Assembly (NCBI GenBank): GCA_964588665.1
Contig: CAZPQQ010000023.1
Span: forward strand, 1 to 40,698
Origin: UBA2160 sp964588665
Lineage (GTDB): Bacteria > Chloroflexota > Dehalococcoidia > Lucifugimonadales > UBA1123
Reading direction: 5' to 3'
Length of the DNA stretch: 40,698 bases
Position numbers and translations under genes: made by a program. The notes beneath the pieces are model-generated. The model was given only the letters and a program-made list of their open reading frames with translations. It did no database searches and had not been told where the DNA came from. Each line of letters opens with the position of its first letter. Positions within the stretch are counted from its first letter, which is position 1. This document shows positions 15,524 to 24,313 of this stretch, in pieces.

Positions 15524-16375
15524 TTGCCAGAATTGAACCCCGAAGTCCTGCTCGACAACCTGATGTTTCCCGAAGGTCCTCGATGGCGCGAAGACCGGCT
15601 GTGGTTCTCGGACATGCACGCCCACGAGGTCGTCGCCGTCGATATGGCAGGCGCCCGCGAGACCATCGTGAACGTGCCGAACCAACCCTCGGGCCTGGGT
15701 TGGCTTCCCGACGGGCGGCTGTTGGTCGTGTCGATGACCGACCGGAAGCTGATGCGCCTGGACCCAGACGGACTGAACGAAGCAGCGGACCTCAGCGACT
15801 TGGCGCCGTTTCACTGCAACGACATGGTCGTGGACTCGCTGGGCCGGGCGTACGTCGGCAACTTTGGGTCCGACATCTTCACAGGCGCAGAGGCCAAACC
15901 GACGAACCTTGTGATGGTCACTCCGCAGGGCGAAGTTCGGTCGGTCGCGGGCGATCTGGAGTTTCCGAACGGGACGGCAATCACCCCGGATGGCGGAACC
16001 ATGATCGTGGCCGAGACGAGGGGCCGCCGGCTGACGGCGTTCGACATCGAGAGCGACGGATCGCTGTCGGGACGACGGGTCTGGGCGGAGCTCGACGTTC
16101 CGCCGGACGGGATCTGCCTGGATGCCGAGGGATGCATCTGGGTGGCGGCTCCCGGCAATCCGGGCGCCTTCGTCAGGGTAGCCGAGGGCGGCGAGGTCCG
16201 ACAGCGGATCGACTTGGCCGAGCGCGGCGGATTCGCGTGCATGCTTGGCGGGCCGGACAGGCGGACGTTGTTCATGGTGGAGGCTTTCGCATCCAACCCC
16301 GACCGCATCAGAGGCCCCGGAAACGGTCGGATCAGGACTGTGCGCGTGGAGGTCCCCGGCGCGGGCTGGCCGTAG
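15524..16375 (+). CDS. SMP-30/gluconolactonase/LRE-family hydrolase
   Basis: A 283-residue six-bladed propeller enzyme. Metal ligands expected in the family are present: E17 (FPEGPRW), N99 (HCND), N149 (FPNGT) and D195 (PPDGICLD). Family members hydrolyse sugar lactones or organophosphate-like esters; the substrate cannot be told. The start is TTG at 15524 with AGGAGG 7 bp upstream. A TTAAAAT box (15467-15473) may be its -10. The next gene starts 15 bp downstream. Confidence 0.82.
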   Translation: MPELNPEVLLDNLMFPEGPRWREDRLWFSDMHAHEVVAVDMAGARETIVNVPNQPSGLGWLPDGRLLVVSMTDRKLMRLDPDGLNEAADLSDLAPFHCNDMVVDSLGRAYVGNFGSDIFTGAEAKPTNLVMVTPQGEVRSVAGDLEFPNGTAITPDGGTMIVAETRGRRLTAFDIESDGSLSGRRVWAELDVPPDGICLDAEGCIWVAAPGNPGAFVRVAEGGEVRQRIDLAERGGFACMLGGPDRRTLFMVEAFASNPDRIRGPGNGRIRTVRVEVPGAGWP

Positions 16376-16389
16376 ACAGGCAGGGTGAC

Positions 16390-17391
16390 GTGGCGGTTCT
16401 TCTAGCCGAACAAGACGAGTTCGCTGCCAAGTGGCTCCTGGAGTCGGGCGAGCCTGCGGTTCGCCATGCGACGCTCGTGGACTTGCTCGACGAGTCTGCA
16501 GAGTCCGATCAAGTAAGGTTCGTGGAGCGACAGATTGCTGACGGCCCGAAGGTTCGTGCGCTGCTGGCCGGGCAGCAACCCGACGGCGGGTTCGGTGTCT
16601 CGGCATACAGCAAGTGGACCGGCGCGCATTGGCGACTGGTCTCGCTCGTTGAGCTCAACGTCCCTGTTGACGATCCGCGCGCACGAGCGGCTGCAGAAAC
16701 GGTGCTGGACTGGCTGAACAGCGACAAGCATCAAAGCGACACATTCATCATCAACGGCCTGGCGCGCCGGCACGCATCGCAAGAGGGAAACGCGCTGACC
16801 GTGTGCTATCACCTGGGCATGGGTTCCGATCCACGCGTGGCCCGGCTCGCCGAACCGTTGCTGGAATACCAGTGGGCCGACGGCGGCTGGAACTGCAGCC
16901 GCCACAAGGACGCCAGGCACTCGTCGTTCTACGAGAGCATCACTCCGCTCAAGGGCCTGATTGCGTATCGCACCGCGACGGGTGACGAGTCCGTTTCAGA
17001 TGCTATCGAGCGCGGAGCCGAGTTCTTCCTCGGGCATGGACTCTTGCGGTCGGAACGGACAGGAGAGGTCATCAACCCGCGATGGCTCGACCTGCACTAT
17101 CCGCTGTACTGGCACCACGACGTGCTTCACGCACTGAACGTACTGGCGCCGCTCGGCGTACTGGACGATCCGCGGTTGTCCGAAGCGCTGGACCTGGTCG
17201 AACGCAAACGTCTGCCCGACGGGCGGTGGCGACCCAAAGGCTATTACTGGCGCATGCCCGGCTCTCGCGGCTCGCTGCCCGAGGAGGTCGTCGACTGGGG
17301 CCGGGGCGCTCCGAACGAGATGATCACACTGAACGCCCTGCACGCGCTCAAGGCAGCGGGCCGGGCGATGACCGGACGCGCCCCCGGTTGA
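16390..17391 (+). CDS. alpha/alpha-toroid (prenyltransferase/squalene-cyclase-like) protein
   Basis: A 333-residue protein built of helical repeats ending in QW-like turns: QPDGGFG, EYQWADGGWNC and LPDGRWRP. This is the terpenoid-cyclase/protein-prenyltransferase toroid fold. The DxDD and DCTAE motifs of squalene cyclases are not seen, so cyclase activity is doubtful. GTG at 16390 is taken as start because the longer open frame upstream lies antiphase inside the SMP-30 gene. The 15-bp spacing suggests co-transcription with the lactonase. Confidence 0.68.
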   Translation: MAVLLAEQDEFAAKWLLESGEPAVRHATLVDLLDESAESDQVRFVERQIADGPKVRALLAGQQPDGGFGVSAYSKWTGAHWRLVSLVELNVPVDDPRARAAAETVLDWLNSDKHQSDTFIINGLARRHASQEGNALTVCYHLGMGSDPRVARLAEPLLEYQWADGGWNCSRHKDARHSSFYESITPLKGLIAYRTATGDESVSDAIERGAEFFLGHGLLRSERTGEVINPRWLDLHYPLYWHHDVLHALNVLAPLGVLDDPRLSEALDLVERKRLPDGRWRPKGYYWRMPGSRGSLPEEVVDWGRGAPNEMITLNALHALKAAGRAMTGRAPG

Positions 17392-17437
17392 GCACGATGT
17401 AGGCGGAGACCGAATTCGAACATTGAGTTGATGAGGG

Positions 17438-17462
17438 CCTTCGACAGGCTCAGGCCGAACGG
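17438..17462. repeat. TTCGACAGGCTCAG interspersed repeat
   Basis: ccttcgacaggctcaggccg followed by aacgg, one unit of a family also found at 19299-19324, 19957-20006, 20057-20085 and 26470-26495. It lies just downstream of two convergent genes. Confidence 0.7.
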
Positions 17463-17472
17463 TGTTATTACG

Positions 17473-18402
17473 CTACTCAATCGGCGGGTGATAATGCCCT
17501 TCGCCGGGGGCGCGGTTCCAGACCTCGATGAGCATGCCCAGGCAGGATCGGGGGTGCAGCCAGCCGACGATCAGCGAGCGCCCGCCCGGCGGCGGGATCT
17601 GGCCGATCTGTTGGAGGCCCGCGGCCTCGGCCTGGTCCATGAATCGGTGCACGTCCGGGGTGTGCGGGCAGGTGTGGTGGTAGACCGCTCCCAGTGGCGC
17701 CCGTTGAGCGACCAACTTAGCGGTGCCGCTGTCTTCAGTCAGCGGGACGCTTATCTCGATGACCGTGCCTCCCAGCGGGAACTCGATCAGGTGGACCGGG
17801 TCGCCGGCGGGTCGATTGGCGCCGTCGCCGGTTCGCTGCTGCCCGCGTTCGGTCGACGGGTCTTCAGTCAGGCCGAAGACATCGCCCCAGAGGCGCCTGA
17901 TCTCCTCGGCGCTCCGAGCCGCGATGCCGATGTGCGCCATGCCGGTCACGTTTCCGTTGCCCTTCAGATAGGGGTGAGGGTAGTAGTGGTCTTCTGACGT
18001 TATCTGAAATTTCAACCCGAGGGAAGTTGCGGGGTCGAGAAACACCGGGCCCTGGCCGTCCCAATCGCCCTCGATTCGGACCCCATTGTGTTGAAGTCGA
18101 GCGATGTCGCCGGCAATGTCGTCAGAGGCGATGGAGATGAAGTAGATGCCGCCCCGTCCGTTGGTCGACGACAGGAACGCAGCCGCACCGGATTCACCGT
18201 CGGCGGGTTTGCTGACCTCGTAGTACATCTCGCCGATGGGGAACTCGATGGTGGTGACGCCGTCGTAGTCGCCCGGCCGGCCGTCGGGCCACGGCGTGCG
18301 GTGCTCGTCGACCGACAGGCCGAAACCGTCGCAGAGCACGTGTCGGGCTTCTTCGAGGTCGCCGATTACCATTCCGACATGATGGACTCTTGTGAACGCC
18401 AT
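17473..18402 (-). CDS. VOC-family protein with two glyoxalase domains
   Basis: A 309-residue protein with two vicinal-oxygen-chelate modules. The first opens with TRVHHVGMVIGDLEEA and includes GEMYYEVSKP; the second starts at GMAHIGIAARSAEEI and includes GGTVIEISVP. Such pairs form a metal site used by glyoxalases, dioxygenases and methylmalonyl-CoA epimerases. Substrate unknown. AGGAGG precedes the ATG; the stop lies 11 bp from an interspersed repeat. Confidence 0.8.
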   Translation of the reverse strand: MAFTRVHHVGMVIGDLEEARHVLCDGFGLSVDEHRTPWPDGRPGDYDGVTTIEFPIGEMYYEVSKPADGESGAAAFLSSTNGRGGIYFISIASDDIAGDIARLQHNGVRIEGDWDGQGPVFLDPATSLGLKFQITSEDHYYPHPYLKGNGNVTGMAHIGIAARSAEEIRRLWGDVFGLTEDPSTERGQQRTGDGANRPAGDPVHLIEFPLGGTVIEISVPLTEDSGTAKLVAQRAPLGAVYHHTCPHTPDVHRFMDQAEAAGLQQIGQIPPPGGRSLIVGWLHPRSCLGMLIEVWNRAPGEGHYHPPIE

Positions 18403-18592
18403 GGTGGCAGCCTCCTGCGTGTATTGGGGTGATTATAGACCATCGGGTTGGCTATGGGTCGTGTCGATCGGCCATGGCGAGGTTGACGTGGAGGTTCACG
18501 CTCCATAGACTTTTGGCGGAGCATTCCCGGGTCGGTCGCATATGCCGAAATTGGAGTGGCCCCCGATATCGTGCAGACTGGAGTTTCAGAGT

Positions 18593-19198
18593 ATGACGAA
18601 ACAGCGGTGGGATATGCGGCGGATCGCAGCGTGGGTTGTGTTGATGTCGCTCGTTCTCCTTTTCGCAGCCTGCTCGGGGTCAGACGAAGCTGAACCAATT
18701 GCTGCGCTCGCCCCGATCATTGCGCCGCCCACGACGCCAAGCTTCGTCATGCTCGCCGATCCGTTGGACGAGCCGGAGGGGTACTGCCTCGACATACCGG
18801 GGGCGGGTTCGGGCGTTCAGATCGATGCCGACCTGCAGGCGCACACGTGCAAGGCCACGGACCTGGCCGACGAGACGTTCACGTGGGATCATGAGACAGG
18901 CCAACTGCGGATGGACGAGTACGACCGGTGCGTCGAGGCCGGTGGATCAGACGCCGGGAGCGTGCTGTATCTGGTTCGCTGCTCTCAGGGTCCGCTCCAG
19001 CGTTTCGAGCACGGGTCTGATGGCGCCATCCACCTCGCGCAAGGTGACGGGAGCAGGCTATGTCTGGCGATCAATCAAGGCGAAGGCATCCCGACTGGCG
19101 GCCCGAGTCACCTTCGCCGCGACGTGTCGTTCGAGCGCTGTGCCGACACGGAGCCTGCGTGGTCGACGTGGACGTTCCCGGGGTTGTCGCTGCCCTGA
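18593..19198 (+). CDS. lipoprotein with ricin-B-lectin-like C-terminus
   Basis: A 201-residue protein with a signal sequence (MRRIAAWVVLMSLVLLFAAC) ending in a lipobox; C27 would be lipidated and the protein held on the outer membrane face. After a Pro-rich linker, YCLDIPGAGSG, HTCKATDL, RCVEAGGSD and LCLAINQ repeat the Cys-Leu-Asp pattern of ricin-type beta-trefoil domains, suggesting carbohydrate binding. ATG 18593 is chosen; 18614 is an alternative start. Followed by a repeat island. Confidence 0.65.
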   Translation: MTKQRWDMRRIAAWVVLMSLVLLFAACSGSDEAEPIAALAPIIAPPTTPSFVMLADPLDEPEGYCLDIPGAGSGVQIDADLQAHTCKATDLADETFTWDHETGQLRMDEYDRCVEAGGSDAGSVLYLVRCSQGPLQRFEHGSDGAIHLAQGDGSRLCLAINQGEGIPTGGPSHLRRDVSFERCADTEPAWSTWTFPGLSLP

Positions 19199-19246
19199 CG
19201 AGGCTCAGGGGAGTCTTAAACGGGATGGGCGATGTGCTCTCGCCAT

Positions 19247-19426
19247 CACTAGTGTCCTGAGTCAGAAGTTCGTTGATCATCTGGAGGTTGGCCGGCAGCC
19301 CTTCGACAAGCTCAGGGCGAACGGAGTGGTGAGTTTCCCCCGTTCGTGGTGAGCCTGTCGAACCACAGTGCCACTCAGGTACATGACTCGATTTGTGCAA
19401 CGAACTTAAGATTCAGGACACCAGTG
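19247..19426. mobile_element. 180-bp MITE-like element with 29-bp terminal inverted repeats
   Basis: The left end 19247-19275 (CACTAGTGTCCTGAGTCAG...) and the reverse complement of 19398-19426 (CACTGGTGTCCTGAATCTT...) match in 25 of 29 positions. The centre carries the cccttcgacaagctcagggc word and a hairpin-forming gtggtgagcctgtcgaaccac. No coding capacity. A diverged, interrupted copy lies at 4413-4719. The moving transposase is not in the window and no clear target duplication is seen. Confidence 0.65.
19299..19324. repeat. TTCGACAAGCTCAG repeat unit inside the MITE
   Basis: cccttcgacaagctcagggc plus gaacgg. CCCT(T)...AGGG flanks make it partly palindromic. Confidence 0.6.
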
Positions 19427-19428
19427 AC

Positions 19429-19710
19429 CGTTCATGGTGAGCAACGTTATGTCCGCGCGGCGGACAATACATATGGCAGCAACGGCGGGAGATTTGACCG
19501 AAGCGACCGTATGTTTCACCAATGTATTGGAAGGCTGTTCGTGAAGCCCGTTTGGTCCCGCCCACCCGCCCGCGAAGGTTTTGTAGGGACACCCTAATAC
19601 CCGGCGGAGCTTCGCCCCTGCACCCCATGTACTCGCAGTTCGGGACGGCGCTGTCGCTGCGGAAACCCCATAGAGATGGAGCCGTTACTTGGAAGCCTGT
19701 CGAACCACCT
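19429..19710. repeat. second repeat block, full-length relative of the insert in MITE copy 1
   Basis: It begins ccgttcatggtgagcaacg, contains gtccgcgcggcggaca (also at 4542-4557), and ends gagccgttacttggaagcc followed by tgtcgaaccac (compare 4634-4663). It includes the GC-rich repeat copy 2 at 19554-19626. The order of parts matches the segment nested in the element at 4413-4719, but is longer here. No gene. Confidence 0.5.
19554..19626. repeat. interspersed GC-rich repeat, copy 2
   Basis: Runs from gtcccgcccacccgcccgcg through ttttgtagggacaccctaat to cgcccctgcacccc; diverged copy of 4193-4263. Confidence 0.55.
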
Positions 19711-19956
19711 CCGGCGGCTAAGCTGCGAATCAGCGACTACTTTTTCGCCCGAGCCACGTTATGAACTGCCGCTCTCAAACCAGCGTTTGTATTCTCTTCG
19801 AAAAGTATTCAGTGAACACCCGCGTAAGCGGACGCCTTGGCCGAGCGTATCCTGGCAGTGTCTTGACCCGCATGAGCGATCGGCTTCGTTCGACTGTTCT
19901 GGGAGGCGTAGTTGCTTGGTGGGGGCACGCTGGTGTCGTCAGTTGTGTGTGTGTGG

Positions 19957-20006
19957 CCCTTCGACAGGCTCAGAGCCCGCCCTGAGCTTACCGAAGGGGC
20001 GAACGG
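19957..20006. repeat. double TTCGACAGGCTCAG repeat in inverted orientation
   Basis: cccttcgacaggctcag and ctgagcttaccgaaggg face each other across 8 bp and can form a 17-bp imperfect hairpin. A further unit follows at 20057-20085. The rest of 19711-20086 holds nothing I can identify. Confidence 0.65.
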
Positions 20007-20056
20007 ATTTGGAGCGGGCCGCGTTTGCCAACGTCCAGTTGTTGGTTGGGTGACCC

Positions 20057-20085
20057 GCCCTTCGACAGGCTCAGGGCGAATGGGC
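20057..20085. repeat. TTCGACAGGCTCAG interspersed repeat
   Basis: gcccttcgacaggctcaggg then cgaatgggc, ending right at the MOSC stop codon, where it could act as a terminator-like hairpin. Confidence 0.6.
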
Positions 20086-20086
20086 G

Positions 20087-20587
20087 CTAGTCGCTCGTTG
20101 AGTCGCCTTTGATCGCCACGCAGGCGTCGCCTGCACTGACTGTTCCCGTGACGACGACCACGGTAGCGAGACCGCGTTTTCCGGCGATCTCTTCTACGAG
20201 GTCGGGGTGGTACTTGCGGATGAGGTCGCAGGGACGGTTGTGTCCCGTTACTTCCAGCACCACGTCGTCGCCGAGTTCGAGGCGGTCGCCAGCTTCGAAT
20301 TGGGTCAGGTCGCCCAGACCGCCGACCAGCACGTTTTCGGCCAGGTCACCGGGCTTGATTTCGATGCCGAGTCGGGCATTCAGGTCCAGGACCACTTCCT
20401 CCGAGACCACTGTCACCTGGCGGTGATTGGGTTCCGGGTCACCGGTCTTCTTGTGCTTGTTGATTGGACCTGAATGGTGGTCGCCTTCCACGCCCTCGGC
20501 TCCAATGGCGATCGACTCCTGCGTGTACTTAGGAATGCCGCCGGTGGCGCTCATGCTGATTGAGATCACCCGACCTTGATCTGCCAT
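20087..20587 (-). CDS. stand-alone MOSC-domain protein
   Basis: A 166-residue MOSC domain. The sulfur-carrying Cys is in TGHNRPCDLI (C120); VEGDHHSG, the VSEE block and LAENVLV (DLAENVLVGG) are family features. MOSC domains bind the molybdenum cofactor or transfer sulfur to it. In eukaryotic Moco sulfurases this domain is fused to a class V aminotransferase; such an enzyme is encoded separately at 731-2182. GGAGACGG precedes the ATG. Confidence 0.85.
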   Translation of the reverse strand: MADQGRVISISMSATGGIPKYTQESIAIGAEGVEGDHHSGPINKHKKTGDPEPNHRQVTVVSEEVVLDLNARLGIEIKPGDLAENVLVGGLGDLTQFEAGDRLELGDDVVLEVTGHNRPCDLIRKYHPDLVEEIAGKRGLATVVVVTGTVSAGDACVAIKGDSTSD

Positions 20588-20800
20588 TTCCGTCTCCGCT
20601 CTCCGTGTTGATCGCGCCGTTCGGTTGCCCCACCGCCGTCGCGCCAGCAGCGTACCAGAACGCCGGGGCCGAATCTAGGCTGAATCCTAGCAATTGGCAT
20701 GTCGTTCGGACGGTGCGAACCGGCGGCTCTGCGGGGCGTCGTCTCAAGCGGCGCTGGTGCATAGTTCGAGCGCCGATCTGCTAATTCAACGGACCGCGGG

Positions 20801-22216
20801 TTAACTCCCCGGCTGCCACCATTGGAGAATGCCGTCGCCGTGCTTTTCGACGAGCTGCTCGGTGAGCCGGTACTGTTCGAGTCCGGGTTCGGTGTCCAGC
20901 AGTTCGCGGATTGCGCCCTGGCTTCGAGTCTGCGCGGGCCACGATTCCGCGTTGGCGATGCGTAGGGCCAGGCGGCACGCGGCCGCCGTGGCGTCCCGCA
21001 TGTCGACCAGTTGCGGTTTGTCGGCGGTGTCCCAGAACGTGTGCCCGTAACCCCGTCCCGATGGCGGCGGCCCCTCGGTGTCGCCAAGCGAACCGGTGGG
21101 CACGCCTCGCAGGAGGTAGGAGAAGTGGTCGGAGAATCCGCTCAGTCCCTGCCCAACGGGAAAGTCGCCTCCCATCTCATCCCCCGCCTGTCGGAAGAAC
21201 TTGGTCAACTCAGGCCATCGATTCAGGATGGCGCCCTTCCGGCCCGGCTTACCGGCGGCGTCGAGATTTAGCATGAACCGCGCTTTCGGCAACTCGTCGG
21301 CGTGGAGCTCGGTGTCGGTGATGGAGCCGAACAGCCCCACCTCCTCGTTGCTGTAGATCACGAACCGGACGGTGCAGTCGAGCCGGTCGGCGATCTTGGC
21401 CAGGATACGAGCCGCCTCCATGACGACAACCGTGCCGGAGATCGGGTCGATGGCGCCCTGGGCGATGTCGTGGCCGTCGATGTGGCTCCCGAGGATGATC
21501 GACTCTTCCGGATGTCGCGCGCCGCCGACCGAACAAGTGATGTTGTGGGCTTGCATCGGTCGCGACTGGTCCGTGGTCTTGATGCTGAGCCGCACGCCGC
21601 TGCCACGTTCCGCCAACCTCACGAGCAGATCGCCGTGCTCCTTGGCAACGCCGATGCCTGGGATCAACGCGTCGTGAGTCCAACCGATCGAACCCGTTTC
21701 CGGACCAACGCCAGGGACGTGCTGCATCCAGATGAAACCGGCTGCCCCCATCAGCGCCGCGCGGTCGTACTTCTCAGTGCGGTGCATCCAGCGGTGGCCG
21801 GGCGGCGAGCTGGTGCGGGCCATGACGATGGCGCCGGGGATGTCGTCCTTGACGTGGTCGAAGTCCTCGGGCGTCCCGTCGCCCACGTAGACCAGGTCTC
21901 CGCTGACTTCGGCGGGATGGCAGTAAGGCAGCGAAATGCAGGCGATCTCACGGTTGATCGGATGCGCGACGGTCAGCGTGGCTGGCCCTCTGATCCAACC
22001 TCGGTAGTCGTACGATTCCAATCGGGCATTGGCGATCCCGTAGCTTTCGAACTTGCCGCGAACGAACTCTGCCGCCCGAAGAGCGTCGTCCGTCCCGTCG
22101 AACCGCGAACCGTAGTCGTCGCAGAGAGCGAGCATGTTGTCGCGGGTCTCGGTCGAGTAGTAGACCTCGGCCAAGATCGACTTGTCGAGATCGGCGTAAG
22201 GGTTCACTCGGTCCAT
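20801..22216 (-). CDS. M28-family metallopeptidase
   Basis: A 471-residue protein. An N-terminal part with an inserted PA-like domain (about 85-215) is followed by the zinc peptidase core: LGSHIDGHDIAQGAIDPISG, SNEEVGLFGS (catalytic Glu pair), LNLDAAG, and GYGHTFWDTADK with the late His. All five expected ligands of the co-catalytic two-zinc site seem present. No signal peptide, so it is probably cytoplasmic, cleaving N-terminal residues or a small amide. AAGGAG stands 9 bp before the ATG. It diverges from the gamma-glutamyltransferase gene across 350 bp. Confidence 0.82.
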   Translation of the reverse strand: MDRVNPYADLDKSILAEVYYSTETRDNMLALCDDYGSRFDGTDDALRAAEFVRGKFESYGIANARLESYDYRGWIRGPATLTVAHPINREIACISLPYCHPAEVSGDLVYVGDGTPEDFDHVKDDIPGAIVMARTSSPPGHRWMHRTEKYDRAALMGAAGFIWMQHVPGVGPETGSIGWTHDALIPGIGVAKEHGDLLVRLAERGSGVRLSIKTTDQSRPMQAHNITCSVGGARHPEESIILGSHIDGHDIAQGAIDPISGTVVVMEAARILAKIADRLDCTVRFVIYSNEEVGLFGSITDTELHADELPKARFMLNLDAAGKPGRKGAILNRWPELTKFFRQAGDEMGGDFPVGQGLSGFSDHFSYLLRGVPTGSLGDTEGPPPSGRGYGHTFWDTADKPQLVDMRDATAAACRLALRIANAESWPAQTRSQGAIRELLDTEPGLEQYRLTEQLVEKHGDGILQWWQPGS

Positions 22217-22566
22217 GGTGTTGATCTCCTTCGCTCATGAGTTCGAATGCGACGCCCGGTCCGGCGAAAAACGCGTATCTTGTCATGCCTGACAGTATGC
22301 GTCTCCCAATTTGTCACAGTCCGAAGGTAATGTCACGGACCGCGAACATATAGACATCTTTCCAGCCCTGTCAGAACTCCGGGAACGATACCCGTCCGGG
22401 TTGACCGCATGGGCCGCCCCGGACGCTCACCGAGTTCGTAAGCCGGACCCCCAAACTGGCGAAGTCAGGTGCTACCATGGGCGATGTCGGCGCATCCGGT
22501 TCATCTGCGATTCACGCGGGCGTCCACCGTGCCCGACAATCGATTGAAACTCATGGAGGCGAGATC
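22217..22566. other. divergent intergenic region
   Basis: About 350 bp between the M28 peptidase and gamma-glutamyltransferase starts. It holds the 14-bp palindrome at 22281-22294 and two TGTCAC words (22312 and 22331 area). No supported gene. Confidence 0.4.
22281..22294. promoter_or_regulatory. palindromic operator candidate
   Basis: TGTCATGCCTGACA is an inverted repeat TGTCA-N4-TGACA located 65 bp upstream of the peptidase start. The size and half-sites suit a GntR- or similar HTH regulator. Not tested by any other copy in the window. Confidence 0.25.
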
Positions 22567-24266
22567 ATGGCTCAGTCGTGGAGAGACCTGGCGGGAAGCC
22601 CGTTCAACCTGTACAAGCGAGAGGCAGTCGCCGCACGAGGCATGGTGGCCTCCAATCACCCTATGGCTTCCGCGGCGGGCGTCGAAATGCTGTCCATGGG
22701 AGGCAACGCCATCGACGCTGCGATCGCCACCGCGTTCGCGCTGACCGTGGTTGAGCCGATGATGATAGGCGTATTCGGCGCGGGGTTCGTGAACTTCTAC
22801 GACGCCAAGTCCGGCGAGGTCGTAATCGTCGACAACTACTGCGTTGCGCCCGAAGCGTCGACGCCCGACATGTACGAGCCGATTTCCGACACGTGGCCGG
22901 ACTATCTCGAGGCCAAAGACGACAAGAACAAGCTCGGATACCTGGCCGTCGGGGTGCCGGGCGCGCTCAAGAGCTGGTGCCACGTCGAAGAGACGTACGG
23001 CCGGCTCGGGCTCGACACCGTCATCCAACCGGCGATTCGACACGCTGAGCGAGGCTTCCCGGCGAGTCAGTACCTCGCTGACATCATCGCCTCCAGCAAG
23101 GATGAACTGGCGCGATTCCCGGCCAGCGCGGAGATATTCTTGCCAGGCGGCTCACCGGCGAAGGTCGGCGAAACCATCGTGAGGAGCGACTACGCCCGCA
23201 CCCTGCGAGTCATCGCCAGCGACGGTCCCGATGTCCTGTACCGAGGCGAGATCGGGCAGATGGTCGTCGACGACATGGCCGCGAACGGCGGCATCATCAC
23301 CGGCGCCGACCTCGACGGATACGAACTCCGCCACCGCGAGGCGGTCAGAGGCGAGTACCGAGGCTACGAGATCGTGTCGGTTCCGCCGACGAGTTCAGGC
23401 GGCACGCACATCGTGCAGCTGCTCAACATCCTGGAAGGGTTCGACGTCGGAGGCATTGGGTTTGGCACAGCGGCAGGCGTGCACCTGATGGCGGAGGCGC
23501 TGAAGATCGGGTTCGCCGACCGCAACGAGTACATGGGCGACCCGGCGTTCGTCGAGACTCCGGTCGATGCGCTGACCTCGAAGCAGTACGCGGCCCGACG
23601 CAGAGCGGAGATCGACATCAAGACGCCCCGGAGCTTCACGCCAGGCAATCCAGCGTCGATCGTCGGAGAGTCGGCCAATACTACGCACTTCACGGTCGCG
23701 GACGACAAGGGCAACGTGGTCTCGATGACGCAGACGATCCACGCCGAGTTCGGCTCCAAGGTGACGGTACCAGGCACGGGCATGTTCCTGAACAACACGA
23801 TGTACATCTTCGATCCGCACCCAGGGAACGCCAACTCCATCGCGCCGGGCAAGCGGATGCTCAGCAGCATGTCGCCGACGATCGTGCTGAAGGACGGCCA
23901 GCCGTTCATGGCTCTGGGCACTCCGGGCGGCACGCACATCTCCCGTCGGTGCTCCAGGCGATAGTCAACGTGATCGACCACGGCACGACGCTGCAAGAGG
24001 CCGTCGAGGCGCCGCGAGTCTGGACCCAGGGTCAGCAGTTCGAGCTCGAACACGGCATCGCCCCGCCGGTCCGCGACGAACTACGAGCGATGGGCCACGA
24101 CGTGCAGATGGTGGCCAAGGTCGCCGGCGGCATGAACGGCGTGATGTTCGACCGCGCCTCAGGCTCAATCCTAGGCGCGGCCTGCTGGCGCGCCGACGGC
24201 ACACCCATTGGCCTCAGCGGCGGTCCAGCCAGGGCTGCGGGCAGCGACGCGATGTTCCGGGTGTGA
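22567..24266 (+). pseudogene. gamma-glutamyltransferase with one frameshift
   Basis: A full-length gamma-glutamyltranspeptidase split between two frames. The first part (ATG at 22567, GGAGG upstream) covers the large subunit and the autocleavage site SANTTHFTV, with the nucleophile Thr at about 372, and the ALGTPGG loop. Near 23937-23948 the frame breaks; the rest (PSVLQAIVNVIDHGTTLQEA to the end at 24266) continues one frame over. Adding one base there restores a 566-residue protein of normal family length. No signal peptide is apparent. A recent mutation or a consensus error are both possible. The enzyme would transfer or hydrolyse gamma-glutamyl groups. Confidence 0.82.
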
Positions 24267-24313
24267 GAGGGGACCGGCAATGTGAGACTGTCCTCGATTC
24301 CAACCGGTCTCAC

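Noticed and set aside
15583..16389. Long plus-strand frame joined to the toroid protein
   Set aside because: It is out of phase inside the SMP-30 gene, Arg/Gly-rich and without motifs; only the part from 16390 is supported.
19201..20086. CRISPR array
   Set aside because: The repeats are few, of different kinds, irregularly spaced and partly inverted, with no spacers and no cas genes.
20780..20818. tRNA-like 3' end (gggttaactccccggctgccacca)
   Set aside because: No matching acceptor strand or anticodon arm upstream, and the stretch is the in-frame end of the M28 peptidase gene.
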